Part shown: positions 41,542-53,293 of the stretch, piece after piece
Layout: each line of letters opens with the position of its first letter
Numbering within the stretch: position 1 is the first letter of the stretch
Source of the DNA: Chloranthus sessilifolius
Taxonomy: Eukaryota; Streptophyta; Magnoliopsida; Chloranthales; Chloranthaceae
NCBI GenBank assembly: GCA_021018995.1
Contig: CM037590.1
Location: 84,724,097-84,788,096 of the forward strand
Reading direction: 5' to 3'
DNA: 64,000 bases
Position numbers and translations under genes: made by a program
The notes under the pieces: generated by a model
What the model was told of the DNA's origin: nothing
What the model saw: the letters and a program-made list of their open reading frames with translations, nothing else
The model's database searches: none

Positions 41542-43398
41542 TGTTGTTACTTCTTAGTGTGCTTGATTTATGTGTGTTTTGAAAATAGGTTTGCAACTGC
41601 TAAATTATACTGAATCTAGAATATTAAAAAGAGTAAAGAAATATCAGCATAGGTAGAAGTGAATTAGCCTGCAAGATCAGGGCCAATTGTAGCAAGTTTT
41701 AAATGTAAGTGAGTGGAAGATCGTCCACAGAGAATTTGTCTAAAATGCAAGATAAACCTCCAGATCTAAGCTACCAGATCTGGCCTCTTATCCTATCTAG
41801 AAAGCACATAAGATGGGAGGTTGAATTTGTCACATTAACTAAATGATAAAAGTAAAAGTTAAACTAAATGATCCAGATCCGAGTTGGGGGAACGTTTGAG
41901 GTAAACTTGTAAAAATGGAGAAGTAATATCTAACTTTGATTTGGTCCTTGAAACACAATGAGAATGACTGCGGATCAACTGAGAAATGATTCAATCTTCA
42001 TCTGGCTACAAGCACAGATGTAAGAGAAATAAATCTAACTCCAGGATTAGACTTAAGCTTATGGCTATGATTTGTCCACTTTAATGGCCACAGACCATCC
42101 AATAGTCTTTAATCCAAAGCCTTAGTTTAGAACAAGAAGCATCACTATAAATGCCGTGAGAGATTAGGTTACCAACACTAACTCTCACAGGATTAATGAA
42201 TCAAGGGAAATTGTATGAAAAATAGTAAATCTAAAGGAGTCTAATGCAGTAAGGAGATTAGAGGGAACCCTTATGAGTCCAATTGAGAATGCACGATTTA
42301 CAGCAACCTTTTCAAATCCACCATTACAATTACAGAGCACAGCTTAAACAGCTCTCAGATTTGTAGTCTTGAATACAACTCTCTTTTGAATTACAGAAAT
42401 ATCTCACAGCTCTCAATTGCAAGTAAAAGTGAAGCTATTACGGGGATTTCAGACAAACTATCTGGTTTGGAAATGGGGGAATAGGAATGAAACTCAAAAT
42501 CTAGATCCCCAAATTGGGCAAATGGTTCGTCTATTTATAGTTTTCCCTAAGTCCAACTTAGATGTGTATCAACCAATCTGATGTGCTCAGATCTGTATTG
42601 ACCAATGGTAGTCGAGCACGAGGATCTAGATCTGTTCTAGCCAATCAGAATTCCTTGATCTGGTTTAGCCAATCAGGTGAAAAAGGCATCAATTCTGTTA
42701 TGCATTTTGAAAGTTTGTTAGAGTTTCTAGAAGTTCCCGCCAAGTTATTTCATCTCTGGGTGCTCACGTGGGGTGGAATATGCCTTCGCTTTATGCTTAG
42801 AATCTTCTGAAATGTCCCTAGGTTTTTAGATGCATTGGGCCGCGTGAAACAAATTACTGAATTGCCCTTGCAAAAGCTGGGAACCTCCAGAATACCTTTT
42901 CGCAAAGCTTACGGGGCTTTTCGCAAGTTGTTGTAACTCCTGAAGCTCTTTTCGCAAGGTTCTGGTTCTGTTCGAATTGAGTTTTCTTCTTTTTGAAAAG
43001 GTAAATCATCTCTTCGAAGAGTTCAGATGCTCTTCGAAAGCTAAGCCTGGAGTTTTTGTTCTTTTGCGAGTTCGTGTTCTTGACGATTCGAGTTCTTCTG
43101 AAAAGTACTGTAGTGCATTTTTCTGTTCGAATTACTCCATACTTCTTTTCTGGGTTGAGACCAGGTCTTTGCCTCTTCAATTCAGACCTTTCAACAGCTA
43201 GTGAGGTTGTTTCTTCTCTTTCTTCCTTCGGATTGACATGGATTGTCATCTTTTTGGCACTTTTGAGCTACTTTCAAGGTTAAGCCTGCCTTTATTGTTA
43301 GCTGTAAAACAAACACTTAAAACACTTATTTATTTCTCTCAAGGGTCTATCAAGGCCTAGATGAAGGGGTGAAAAATGGTATTTTCCAGTTCTCAACA
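41542..43398 (-). repeat. 3' LTR of element 7 (1857 bp)
   Basis: Plus-strand ends TGTTGTTAC and TTCTCAACA. Motif order on the minus strand: TTCGAA/TGCGAAAAG array, CACGTG at 42765-42770, four CCAAT modules, TATA (42531-42540) and hairpin (42068-42097, with one mismatch, ACAAATCA arm). Confidence 0.93.
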
Positions 43399-43411
43399 CA
43401 CCTCCAAACCT
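43399..43411 (-). other. Polypurine tract of element 7
   Basis: Minus strand reads AGGTTTGGAGGTG next to the 3' LTR; the G run is interrupted compared with element 3. Confidence 0.7.
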
Positions 43412-45130
43412 AAGCTTTGCTAGTCCCTGAGTAAAGACAAAATTTAAAAATAGAATGAAAAGCCATTTTTGTAGGGAGCACAGTTGCATTTAGCATATGC
43501 AACAAGCCTTTTAAACCCCTAGGTGATCCCTAGTGGAGGAGTGAAGTCTCCTGAGGGTTTTCAGTGAAGGTACCCACAAACTTCTCCAATAAATCAGTTA
43601 AGATTAATGCGCTCATAAAGCAAACTTTCATCCAATCAGATTATTCACACCGCATCACCAAAGTTGTAAGAAGATTTTCAAGAAAACATCAGTTCAAAAC
43701 TAAAATTCTGCTGTAATTCCTTTACCATTCACTCAGTTGGTGTCAAAAAGTTTTTACAAGAAAAATTAATGAAAAGCTTGCCTTCTATTTGAGAATTTAG
43801 TTTTGATGTTACCCAAAATAATTTAATTTCAAACTCAACTCTCACCAGGGTTTTCACTCACCATGCAAATATGAGGGTTGCACTATTTCACACAGCTCAA
43901 GAGCAATTATAGTCCTCAAATAGGATTATAAGCAGGAGCATAGGCATTGCTTTTCAGTTCTAAATTTACTACTTTTTTCATCATAGATTACACAAATCCT
44001 TATCTCCATGTGACAGCTCAATCCATCATTGATCAGTAAGGACTTTAACTTGGGTTGTAATGTGGCTTATGGGTGAAATTTATCAAGAATAAAGGGGTGG
44101 AATAGAGTTCAAAATTGAGAAGTCAGTCAAGGTAAGGATGTGATAGACACACCTTCTTCAATTCAGCACAATTTCATCTTCTTCTTTGAATTTTCAGAGC
44201 CAAAGTGGCCATCTTTTTCTCTTTCTTTTTTAAACTTCCAATGAAATGCCTTCTCCTTTTTTTTTTTTTTCAAAGCAACATTGACTGAAATGCCACATTT
44301 CTTCTGCTGATACATCATTGCCTTCAATTATTTTTTTACCAAACTGTTACCCAACTCACCTTTCTTCAGCTTCCTTCCCTTTATCTTCTGACTTCTCGGA
44401 GTGAGGGTTAGGCTAAATGAAGTTGATGATATTATTGGATGAGGTTTCAAAGGAATCTTAGATTTGTACAACTCAAATGGTGTGTATCAAGGGTAGTTTC
44501 AACAGGTTGGGCTTTTTTTTTTTTTTTTTTTTTTTTGAAGTTCAAACTGTCTAAAAGGAGGCCTTACATCATGTCTTTAATATCATGATTGCTGTCAAAC
44601 TATTTTAACTTGGATATATGTAACTTCTAGTGATAACAAGCAGGTTTAAATTGCCAATTCATACCTCCAAAGAATACATTTCAGGTTCAAATCTCACTGG
44701 GTGTGGTTTTCTATCAAATTCCTGAGGTATATCATCACTGTTTTCTCTCTTTTTAGGTTTACTAAAACATCAATTTTCTTTTGGAAATTTTCTGACATTC
44801 ACTTCATGAAAGTATTAGAATTACACTAGAAATTAATTTTAAAAAGTTTTAACTTCCTCATTTTTCAAAACAACAGGTGTGAAATTACTTCATTTTCAAA
44901 AATTCTACTGATCATAAGCTGCACCAAGCATTAACTTACTTATTTTATTGGCATACACATACCCCCAAACCAAAGGGGAGCAGGGTCCACACTGGTCCAA
45001 AGCAGAGAAGAGATATAAGCAAGAAAAAAAAATCATGATGACAAGAGGACAGACAGAAATGCACATTAATTTCACAAGAAAAACCAGAATTTATATTACA
45101 AACTTATACCACAGATAAGTACAAAGTGCT
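43412..45130 (-). other. 3' noncoding region of element 7
   Basis: About 1.7 kb between the stop of the extra ORF and the polypurine tract, with no supported gene. It contains a T homopolymer (44513-44536 on the plus strand) and the internal polypurine-like GGTTTGGGGGTATG (minus strand, near 44961). It contains, once, the sequence that is triplicated in element 3. Confidence 0.65.
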
Positions 45131-46908
45131 TTAATAACTGGGGTCAAAATCTGTGTCATAAGTTGGTTCAATTGGCTCAGAACTGGAGTCACTGTCAGAA
45201 TCAGAACTAGAATCAGTATTGGAGTCTGAACTTGATTGAGCTTTCTCCTGGATTGTGTTTTACAGCTCAGTGTATTCCTCTGATTTGATCTTTTTGGTGA
45301 GGCCAATGTACTTGCCAAGTCTAGTGGTCTTCAGTTTTTCCTGGTCAAGCTGTGCTTGCAACATGGTCACCTTGTGCTGCTCACTCCGAACCATCTGAAA
45401 GGTTTGACCCAGCAAGTCCTTCATTTTCTCCCTCTCAAATTTCATAAATAACTCCAACTTCCGAATCTGGTTTTCATAAGGGGTTCGAATGTAGGCTTGT
45501 AAATCAGCTAACCCCTTTAGAACATCTCGACAGATATAAGGATTTTCTTCCATGGCTCTTCTGAGGGTGGCAAATCTGGGAAGGGGAATGGAATGGTAGG
45601 GGACCAAAGGTGTCCCAGCTGTGGGAGGGGGAGAAGTGTCAAGAAGGAGGACTTCAGGTTCAGTTTGGGTTGCATGGGCAATAGTGGTGGGGGTTGGAAT
45701 AGGGGAGGAGGGTGAAAGGCCAACTTCCTCAAGAATTGGTGCAGCTGAAAAGCTGGTCACCATAGGGTTTGGTAGAGCTGCTTCAAGAAGTGGTGCAGCT
45801 AAAGAGCTGGTCACCACAGGGTCTGGCAGAGCTTCTTCAAGAAGTGGTGCAGCTACAGAGCTGGTCACCAAAGGTTCTACCAAAACCGGTTCTAAGGGAA
45901 CTGCAGGGGCAGGTTCAGGTGCAGGTTCACCTTCCTCTCTCATTCATCTCAGCATGGCTTGGCTTGTAGTCCAAGCCTTTTTTCCAAAATTGTGAGGAGC
46001 AATGACTTCAAATGGCTCCTCATTATCAATGTCAAACTTGGCTCTGAGGAGGGTTGTGATCAATCTACCAAATGGGAGGCCAGCTAATTTCTGCTCCTTT
46101 TTCAACTTGGCACTACTATCAGCCATGGCTTCAAAAATTAACATAGGGGCATTGAAAAACTGCCCCTTAGAAAAATGAAAGAGAGCCTCCAGAATTGGTG
46201 TTCTCCTCTCTTGGCTGTGCCCGGTGACATAAAAACTTCCCCGCAAAATGGAGTCCATCAATAGAAATTGGGGGGCTAGGTCTCTCCTCATGATGGACTG
46301 TCCAGTGCCCACAATTCCTTGGGTTAAATGTGCAGCCATTTCTCTAAAGGAGGTTGTTTCTGGAGCAGCCAATGGACCAGAAGGATCAAATTGGAAGGGT
46401 ATCCCCAAAGCATTCCCTATGTCTTCAAATGTGACAATAAGATTGCAATCATCAATAAAGATAACCAGGGTAGGGACATCAGCATCTCTTTCAGTGACCT
46501 TGATTAGGTTTTGGTACCATAACTTCACCATTCGTGGGTAAATTTTCTCTGGCAAGGGGGTAAGGATATTGCTTAGTGAGGCATCTCTTATGTATTTTAA
46601 AGATAACAGGCAATCCGGTTTGTTGTGAAAAAGTTTATCGTCACAATCTTCGAGGAATTAAACGAGCTTGATGAATGTTTGGCGACCAAATGTATAGGCA
46701 GAGGAGGAAGCTCAGGCTCAGGACTAGCAATAGCAGGGATGGGTTCCTCATGTCTCACTTTCTTCCCTTTCTCCACCCTATCCGCTTTATTCATAGATAG
46801 TTTTCTTTTGGCTGAAGTTTTGGTTTTTCCTTTTGGGGTAGGTTTGCTAACTTTCTTAGCAGAGGATTTTGGGAACATGGCAGCCAACGATTTCTCCGCT
46901 TTTCCCAT
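45131..46908 (-). pseudogene. Extra post-pol ORF of element 7, four pieces
   Basis: Starts at ATG 46908 (MGKAEKSLAAMFPKSS), Lys-rich. A frame change of -1 occurs before KLFHNKPDCLLSLKYIRDAS. The globular part is open from 46555 to 45944 (LVIFIDDCNLIVTFEDIGNA, MRRDLAPQFLLMDSILRGSF, RRTPILEALFHFSKGQFFNA, GLPFGRLITTLLRAKFDI). After a TGA, the part from 45943 to 45260 has VTSSLAAPLLEAALP repeats and PYHSIPLPRFATLRRAMEEN, followed by a coiled-coil-like segment (QHKVTMLQAQLDQEKLKTTR). A stop is followed by the Ser/Asp tail ending DFDPSY at 45131. The pieces look like Transposase_32-type plant transposon proteins. No transmembrane or signal segment is visible. Confidence 0.72.
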
Positions 46909-47652
46909 TCTAAATTGATGTATGAAAATGCCCACAACAGATGCTGACACAAAATCAAAATTTTCAAATGATAAACAGAGAGAATGTGTAGAGAAATACC
47001 GAGATCTAGGGTTTTTGATTGAACGTGTTGTTTGCTTGCAGAAATCCCCCAGACTAGAAGTTAAAATCCTTCTCTGAAAACTCAAATGATCGAACAAAGG
47101 TGAAGAAAAGTGTAGCAAGATTTTCAAATCGCACAAGGAAAGAAAGATATAGGGTTTCTGTGGAACAGGCCGCTCTTCAGAAAGCGTTCGAATATGAAAC
47201 CCCTACTTCGAAAGGGTTTAAATATACTTAGAGTTAATTTCGCAAAGTCCTTTTTAAGTTTTCGAAAAGTTCCAAAATAGACCTTTTGACAACTGCGAAT
47301 GGCATCAGTACCATTCGAAAAGTTAATAGCTTCAGAAACATCTTTTCGAAAAGAAAATAGCTTCAGAACCAACTATTCAAAAAGCAAATAGCTTCAGAAA
47401 TATCTTTTTGAAAAGAAAATAGCTTCATAACCAACTATTCGAAAAGCAAATCCTTGCTTTCGAGCAGTTCGTTACAAATCCAAAGTCTTTTCGAAAAGTA
47501 ATTTGAACTTTGCGAAAAGATAATTATTACTTTGCGACTTAACTTGGAGCATATTTAAACCATGCGAAAAGAGACAAATCATGAATAAAAATTGAAACAA
47601 AGAAACTAAGCAAAAACTATGAAATAAAAACATAATGTACAGTTATCCACCA
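46909..47652 (-). promoter_or_regulatory. Pol-to-ORF spacer of element 7, promoter-like
   Basis: Homologous to 8170-8816 of element 3. It has many TTCGAAAAG/TGCGAAAAG words (47200-47580), a TATA-like TTTAAATATA (minus-strand reading near 47220) and AAACCCTA words near 47005 and 47150. A local tandem repeat of about 62 bp (47327-47450) has added extra motif copies. Confidence 0.5.
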
Positions 47653-48884
47653 TCAGATTTTTGGAGGTTCGTGATGACAGATGGGCAGCACAGGGTCCTG
47701 GGTATTTTCAATGCATAGTTTGAGCCTCTGACCATTTACTTTTAGGATTCTTCCATTCCTTGGATCAAGGATGTCAACAGCTCCCGAAGGGGCTGTCTGA
47801 ATGATAGTGTATGGCCCTTCCCATCTGGATCTCAACTTTCCTGGGAAAAACTTGAGTTTTGAGTTAAATAACCATACCTTAGAGCCAGCTGTGAACTCTT
47901 TTCTCAATAAATTTTTATCATGAAAAGTTTTGACTTTCTCTTTGTAAAATCTTGAATTTGTGTATGCATCCATTCTCAGCTCCAACTCAAAGAAGTTGCA
48001 GCTTTCGTGATTACCGAATAGTTAGATCCATGTTCAATGTTTTAATGGCCCAAAAGGCTTTATATTCTAACTCTCATCGGTAAATGGCATGCTTGCCATA
48101 GACCAACCTGAATGGGGACATGCCAATTGGGGTTTTATAGGTCTGTCTGTATGCCCACAATGCATCATTCAAATTTTAAAGGACCAATCCTTTCGTCCTT
48201 CTTCATGCCTTTTCCAAGATATGTTTGATTTCTCTATTGGAAATCTCCACTTGTCCACTGGTTTGTGGATGATATGGAGTGGCTACTCTATGAGTCACAG
48301 AGTATTTTTTCAATAAAGTTTCAAAATGTTTATTACAAAAATGGCTTCCCCCATCACTGATAATGGCTCTGGGAAAACCAAACCTGGAAAAAATGTGATC
48401 CTTAAGAAATTTAAGAACCACTTTGTGATTGTTTGTTTTAGTGGCTGTGGCTTCAATCCATTTGGATACATAATCCACAGCTACTAAAATGAAATTATTC
48501 CCATTGGAAGGAGGAAAGGGACCCATGAAGTCTATCCCCTAAACATCAAACAACTCAACTACCAAAATGGGCTGTAAAGGCATTGAGTTTCTCTTAGAAA
48601 TGCTACCCAATTTCTGACAGTTTTGGCAAGACTTACAATGCTGCAGAGCATCTTTGAAAAGTGTAGGCCAATAAAATCCATGACCACAAAACCTTTGCAG
48701 CAGTTTTGTTTCCACTAAAATGACCTCCACAAGCCTGTTCATGACACATAGAAAGTATTCTATGAAATTCTTGGTCAGGGACACATTTTCTTATTATTTG
48801 GTCTGCACAACTCTTAAACAGATGAGGATCTTCCCAGATGAAATGTTTAACCTTTGCGAAGAAAAGATCTTTATCCATTTTATT
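47653..48884 (-). pseudogene. pol: Integrase of element 7, broken
   Basis: The zinc domain (HEQACGGHF, then CKSCQNCQ; both His and both Cys present) lies near 48600-48760. The core is at 48526-48203 with [25 protein letters not shown] and [12 protein letters not shown] (the D, D, E residues). After 48203 the frame breaks to 47985. The C-terminal part (47985-47653) has KVWLFNSKLKFFPGKL, RWEGPYTI and VNGQRLKLC. There is no chromodomain. This copy shows what element 3 lost between NSMPL and NMDLT. Confidence 0.88.
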
Positions 48885-50308
48885 TCAATGTTGAGGAATT
48901 CTTCTAGTAGCCAAAAAGTTGACTATGTTTGCAAACCAAGGAGTGTGTACACTAATGGCAAAAAGTTGCTCATCAGGGAAAGATTCATTGATAGGCAGCC
49001 TATCAATCTCAGCAGTTAAAATTCTAGACAGGTGATCAGCCACCACATTCTCCACCCCCTTTTTATCTTTGATCTGTAAATCAAATTCCTGTAATAGGAG
49101 AATCCACCTGATTAATCTTGGTTTGGTGTCCTTCTTAGACAGAAGGTATTTCAAAGCAGAGTGGTCAGTGAACACCACTATTTGTGAACCCAAGACATAT
49201 GACCTGAATCTCTCTAAAGCAAAAACAATTGCCAGCAGCTCTTTCTCAGTTGTTGTGTAATTGAGCTGTGCATCAATCATTGATTCATCGCATAAGCTAT
49301 GACATGAGGCAGCTTTTCCTTTCTCTGTCCAACGACAGCTCCCAAAGCATAATCTGATGCATCACACATCAGTTCAAAAGGTAGTGAATAATCTGGAGAC
49401 CGCAATATTGGAGCTGAAATCAAACAGTTTTTAAAAAATTTAAAAGCCTTCATGCATTCATTATTGAAAACAAAAGGGACATCTTGGCACAGCAAATGAC
49501 AAAGAGGTTTGGTTATTTTACTGAAGTCCTTAATGAACCTTCTGTAAAATCCAGCATGTCCCAAAAAACTTCTAATTTGTTTAAAGGTTTTGGGAGGTGG
49601 TAAATGTGCAATTAAATAAATTTTTGCTCTGTCCACCTCAATGCCCTTGTGAGAAACAACATGGCCAAGGACAATGCCTTGGGTGACCATGAAATGGCTC
49701 TTTTCCCAGCTCAAAACTAGATTGGTTTCTTCACATCTCTGTAATACCAATTTGAGATGATGTAAACACTGGGAAAAACTATCTCTGTAGATTGAAAAAT
49801 CATCCATAAAAATCTCCATAAATTGGTCAATCATATCAGAGAAAATGGAATACATGCATCTTTGAAAGGTAGCAGGAGCGTTACAAAGACCAAAAGGCAT
49901 TCTCCTATAGGCAAAAGTGCCAAAAGGGCAAGTGAATGTGGTCTTTCCCTGATCTTGTGGGTACACAGGAATCTGGTTGTAACCAGAGTAACCATCAAGA
50001 AAACAGTAATAAGCTTTTCCTGCTAGCTTATCTAAAATCTGATCAATGAATGGGAGGGGGAAATGGTCTTTTCTGGTCATTGCATTTAATTTTCTGTAAT
50101 CAATATAGACTCTCCACCCAGTTGTTTGTCTGGTTAACATAAGCTCACCAGAGTCTGAGGTTACAACAGTGATCCCAGATTTCTTAGGTACCACCTGTGT
50201 AGGTGCCACCCAAGTCGAATCAAATGGGGTAAATGACCCCGATCCAACAACTTAACAACCTCTTTCATGACCACTTCTTGCATATGAGGGTTCCCTCCTT
50301 TGCATTTC
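48885..50308 (-). pseudogene. pol: Reverse transcriptase and RNase H of element 7
   Basis: RT is open from 50209 to 49277 with GWRVYIDYRKLNAMTRKD, FLDGYSGYNQIPV, RRMPFGLCNAPATFQRC and FMDDF. The RNase H start (FELMCDASDYALGAVVGQ) is followed by a short frame break at about 49280. RNase H then continues to 48885 with TEKELLAIVFALERF, VFTDHSALKYLLSKK and VVADHLSRI. The N-terminal RT part near 50220-50300 is shifted. Confidence 0.9.
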
Positions 50309-51441
50309 CTAGAAGGCTTTGCATCTTCTTCCAAATGGATTTTGTTGGGTGATTCCTCCTAAATCAGCAATAGTCCAGCCAATTGCCCTTCTATGTTCTT
50401 TCAAAACTATCAACAGCTCTTCTTCTTGATCCTTTGTGAGGGAGGAAGAAATAATTGCAGGCAATGATTTATGATTTCCTAAAAACACATATTTCAAATT
50501 TTCTGGCAGCTGCTTTAGTTCTAAATCAGGTGGGCTGAGAAAAGAAGGTAACAAAGGTACCTTAGCTGTTTGTGGAAGGGGGAGAGTAGCAGGTTTCCAA
50601 GAAGAGAAACTTGTTGGTTCCTTGCACAACATTTATTTCCTCAGAATTTGAGATACAAACTGTTTCTTCCTCAGAATTTCTCCAAGCATATTTGACATCT
50701 GTAGTGAAATATTCACACTGCAGAAACTGTTGTAAAGTCCCTTCTACCAGTTCATCCAATAGATCAACATGAAAACATTCTTCAGAGCTGAATTGAGGCT
50801 GTGTGACTGCATTATAAACATTTAATTTTACCTTCATGTTTCCAAAAGAGACTTCCATAATACTAGACCTGCATTGAATGCAAGCATTTGTAGCAGAATG
50901 GTCTTCCCAAAATGACAGGATGGAAGTTTTGCTTTTGGTAGGTTCCATGTCTAAAACTAGAAAATCAAACGGGATAGAAAAATTTATCTACTCCCACCAA
51001 TACATCTTCAATCATCCCAAGCTGGCTTCCTTTCGGATCATGCACTGGTTGTAACACCACATGAGTGGGTTTAATTCTCCCAAACCTAGTTTCTCATATA
51101 CGAATATGAAAGTAGGTTGACACTAGCACCAAATCTAATAAAGCCTTTTCAATGGTATGTTCCCCAATAATGCAAGGGATTGTGGGGATTCGAGGATCTT
51201 TAAGTTTAAGTGGTGTGGCAATGGATAACACTTGATTAATTCTTTCCTGAGAAAGACCTTCTTGGATAAGCTGTATCCTAGGCATCTTTTGTGAGTGCCA
51301 ACATCTTTCAAAAATTTTGCATATCTTTGGAATTTGTTTGATTACCTCAAGCAAAGGTAGATTTATCTTGACTTGCTTGAAAGTCTCCATCATTTCATCT
51401 ATTTTTGTGTTCCCTTTATCAAAAGGGGATACAAATTTCAT
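50309..51441 (-). pseudogene. pol: Protease and linker of element 7, broken
   Basis: The protease N-terminal part is open from 51441 (FDKGNTKIDEMMETFKQVKI, IPTIPCIIGEHTIEKALLDL). The frame breaks within the active-site region, so the DLGAS seen in elements 4 and 6 is not read through. The C-terminal part (NACIQCRSSIMEVSFGNMK) is at 50948-50562. The linker (LPPSPP-like, then SSSLTKDQEEELLIVLKEHR) ends in another break near 50330. Confidence 0.82.
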
Positions 51442-53003
51442 TGCATGAGGAAATGGTAAATGAGGAACTAGTCCTTCATCTATAGCTTTGGAAGCATTTT
51501 CAGAAACTTTTTGGATTTTTTGTTTTTCATTTGTTTGATTTTTCTGAGGTCCATCAGCACTTTTATGCTATCATTATCTTTGCTCTTCGCATATCTTTAT
51601 CATTTCCTCATTTTTCTTCCTTCTTCAAGACTCCACTTTGTTATTTATAATTCTTCCACTTCTCAAAGTGGTGATGCTTTTACTTCTTCATGTGAATTAG
51701 AGGCTTCTCCAACCATGAACTGTCCTTTGGGATTGTTCAAAGGTTGGCTGGGTAACTTTCCTTCCTCTCTTTTGGCCAAAGTATTTGAAAGTTGTCCCAA
51801 TGTTTCTTCAATCTTCTTTATGCTCTGGCTGTGAAAATTCACAGTCTGAGTTAAAGACCCTAAATTCTAAAGTGAATTTAGGACTTGATCTTCAAAAGAA
51901 GGGACCGAAGGGTTTGAATCGGGATGATTGTCAAGTGTTGTTGTGGAATGGGTCTGAAAATTTTGTTTGGCATAAAATTTCCGATAAGGTCAGCTTTTGA
52001 AAGGCATTTGGTTCTTTGGTTGTTGCTGCTGTTGTGATTGATAATTCCCTTGGTTCCACCTCAAATTGGGGTGTCCTCTCCATGCATATTCATTTGACTG
52101 CATCTGTTCAAATGATTGAGCAGCATGAGCTTGTTCCACCATTAAATCTGGGAACTGTAGTGCAGCAGGACATTGGTCAATTGAATGAGTAGGGGACTGG
52201 CATATCAGACATGCCTCCTCTACTCTTGGATTTTTAAGTGAGTCCATCAATCTATCAAACTTTGTAGTTAAATTGTCCATCTTTCTTTCCAACTCATTCA
52301 CCTCATAAATCTTCCCTTTGGTGGGTTGCTGATTGCTCAACCTAGCAGGATTTTCAATATCTCTTGACAGAGATTCCTGTTGAGTTGAGTTTTCACCAAT
52401 TACTTCAAATAAGTCCCAAACCTCCTCAACTGTTTTTTGTAAGTAAGTGTCTCCACAGGAGGCATCCACCATATTTTTGCCTTTTTGATCAATTCCTTGA
52501 TAGAAGCTTTGAACCAGCTGCCATCTGGGAATTTGATGATGAGGACACTGCCTTAAAAGTTCCTTAAATCGTTCCCATGCTTCATGGAAAGTTTCAGTTG
52601 AGTTTTGTGAGAAAGAAATGATACTTTATCTCAATTGACTTGTTTTAGACATTGGGAAATATTTGGCTAAAAATTGACACTGCAAATCATTCCAAGAAGT
52701 GATACTATTTGGTGCTAACATAGATAACCATGCTCTAGCTTTATCCTTTAATGAAAAAGGAAAGAGCCTAAGCTTGGTTGCTTCTGGACCAAGTCCAGCT
52801 ATGTTGAATGTGGTGCAAAGAGCCAAGAATTCATCCACATGTTTGTATGGATCTTCCTTACTCAACCCATGGAAGGAAGGAAGCATTTGGATAGTCGATG
52901 ATTTGATCTCATAATTTCCTTCAACAGTAGGAAATTGAATGCAAAAGGGAGAATTATAAGCACCGTGCAAAGTAATCCTCAAAAGTCGAGGTTCTTCACC
53001 CAT
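51442..53003 (-). pseudogene. gag: Gag of element 7, broken
   Basis: The start is ATG 53003 (MGEEPRLLRITLHGAYN). The core has MLPSFHGLSKEDPYKHVDEF, LFPFSLKDKARAWLSML and FLAKYFP to a stop at 52626-52628. A continuation in another frame has QCPHHQIP and MVDASCGDTYLQKTVEEVWD. The zinc knuckle CLICQSPTHSIDQC is complete near 52200. The Gln-rich tail (NYQSQQQQQPKNQMPFKS) ends at 51990; the part to 51442 is degraded. Confidence 0.88.
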
Positions 53004-53272
53004 AGTAGCAGAACATGTGTTGTTTGTTTGGTTCGTAGTAGCCTTTCAACTTCTAAATTCAAAGGACAATCTCGTAGAGAGTCCTCCTACCAAACATACA
53101 ACTCGTAACAAAAATCTGATTATTCACAGCAAACCTTCAGAATTTCCTTTTAAGTAGTTTCCCTTCTTCAAAAATTGGACATGAATAACTGCACAGGTAT
53201 AAACAATAGAATAGTTTAGTAATGATATAAAAAATAAAAGTAAAAACTTAGGTCTACCTATTTTAGAACACA
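53004..53272 (-). other. Leader of element 7
   Basis: Short untranslated leader between the primer site and gag, AT-rich, nothing else recognised. Confidence 0.6.
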
Positions 53273-53290
53273 TTTCCTAACGGCGCAAAA
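53273..53290 (-). other. Degraded primer binding site (element 7)
   Basis: The minus strand reads TTTTGCGCCGTTAGGAAA, which resembles the tRNA-Asp site TGGCGCCGTTGCCGGGGA with one G lost and later changes. It is placed just inside the LTR end. Confidence 0.6.
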
Positions 53291-53293
53291 ACT

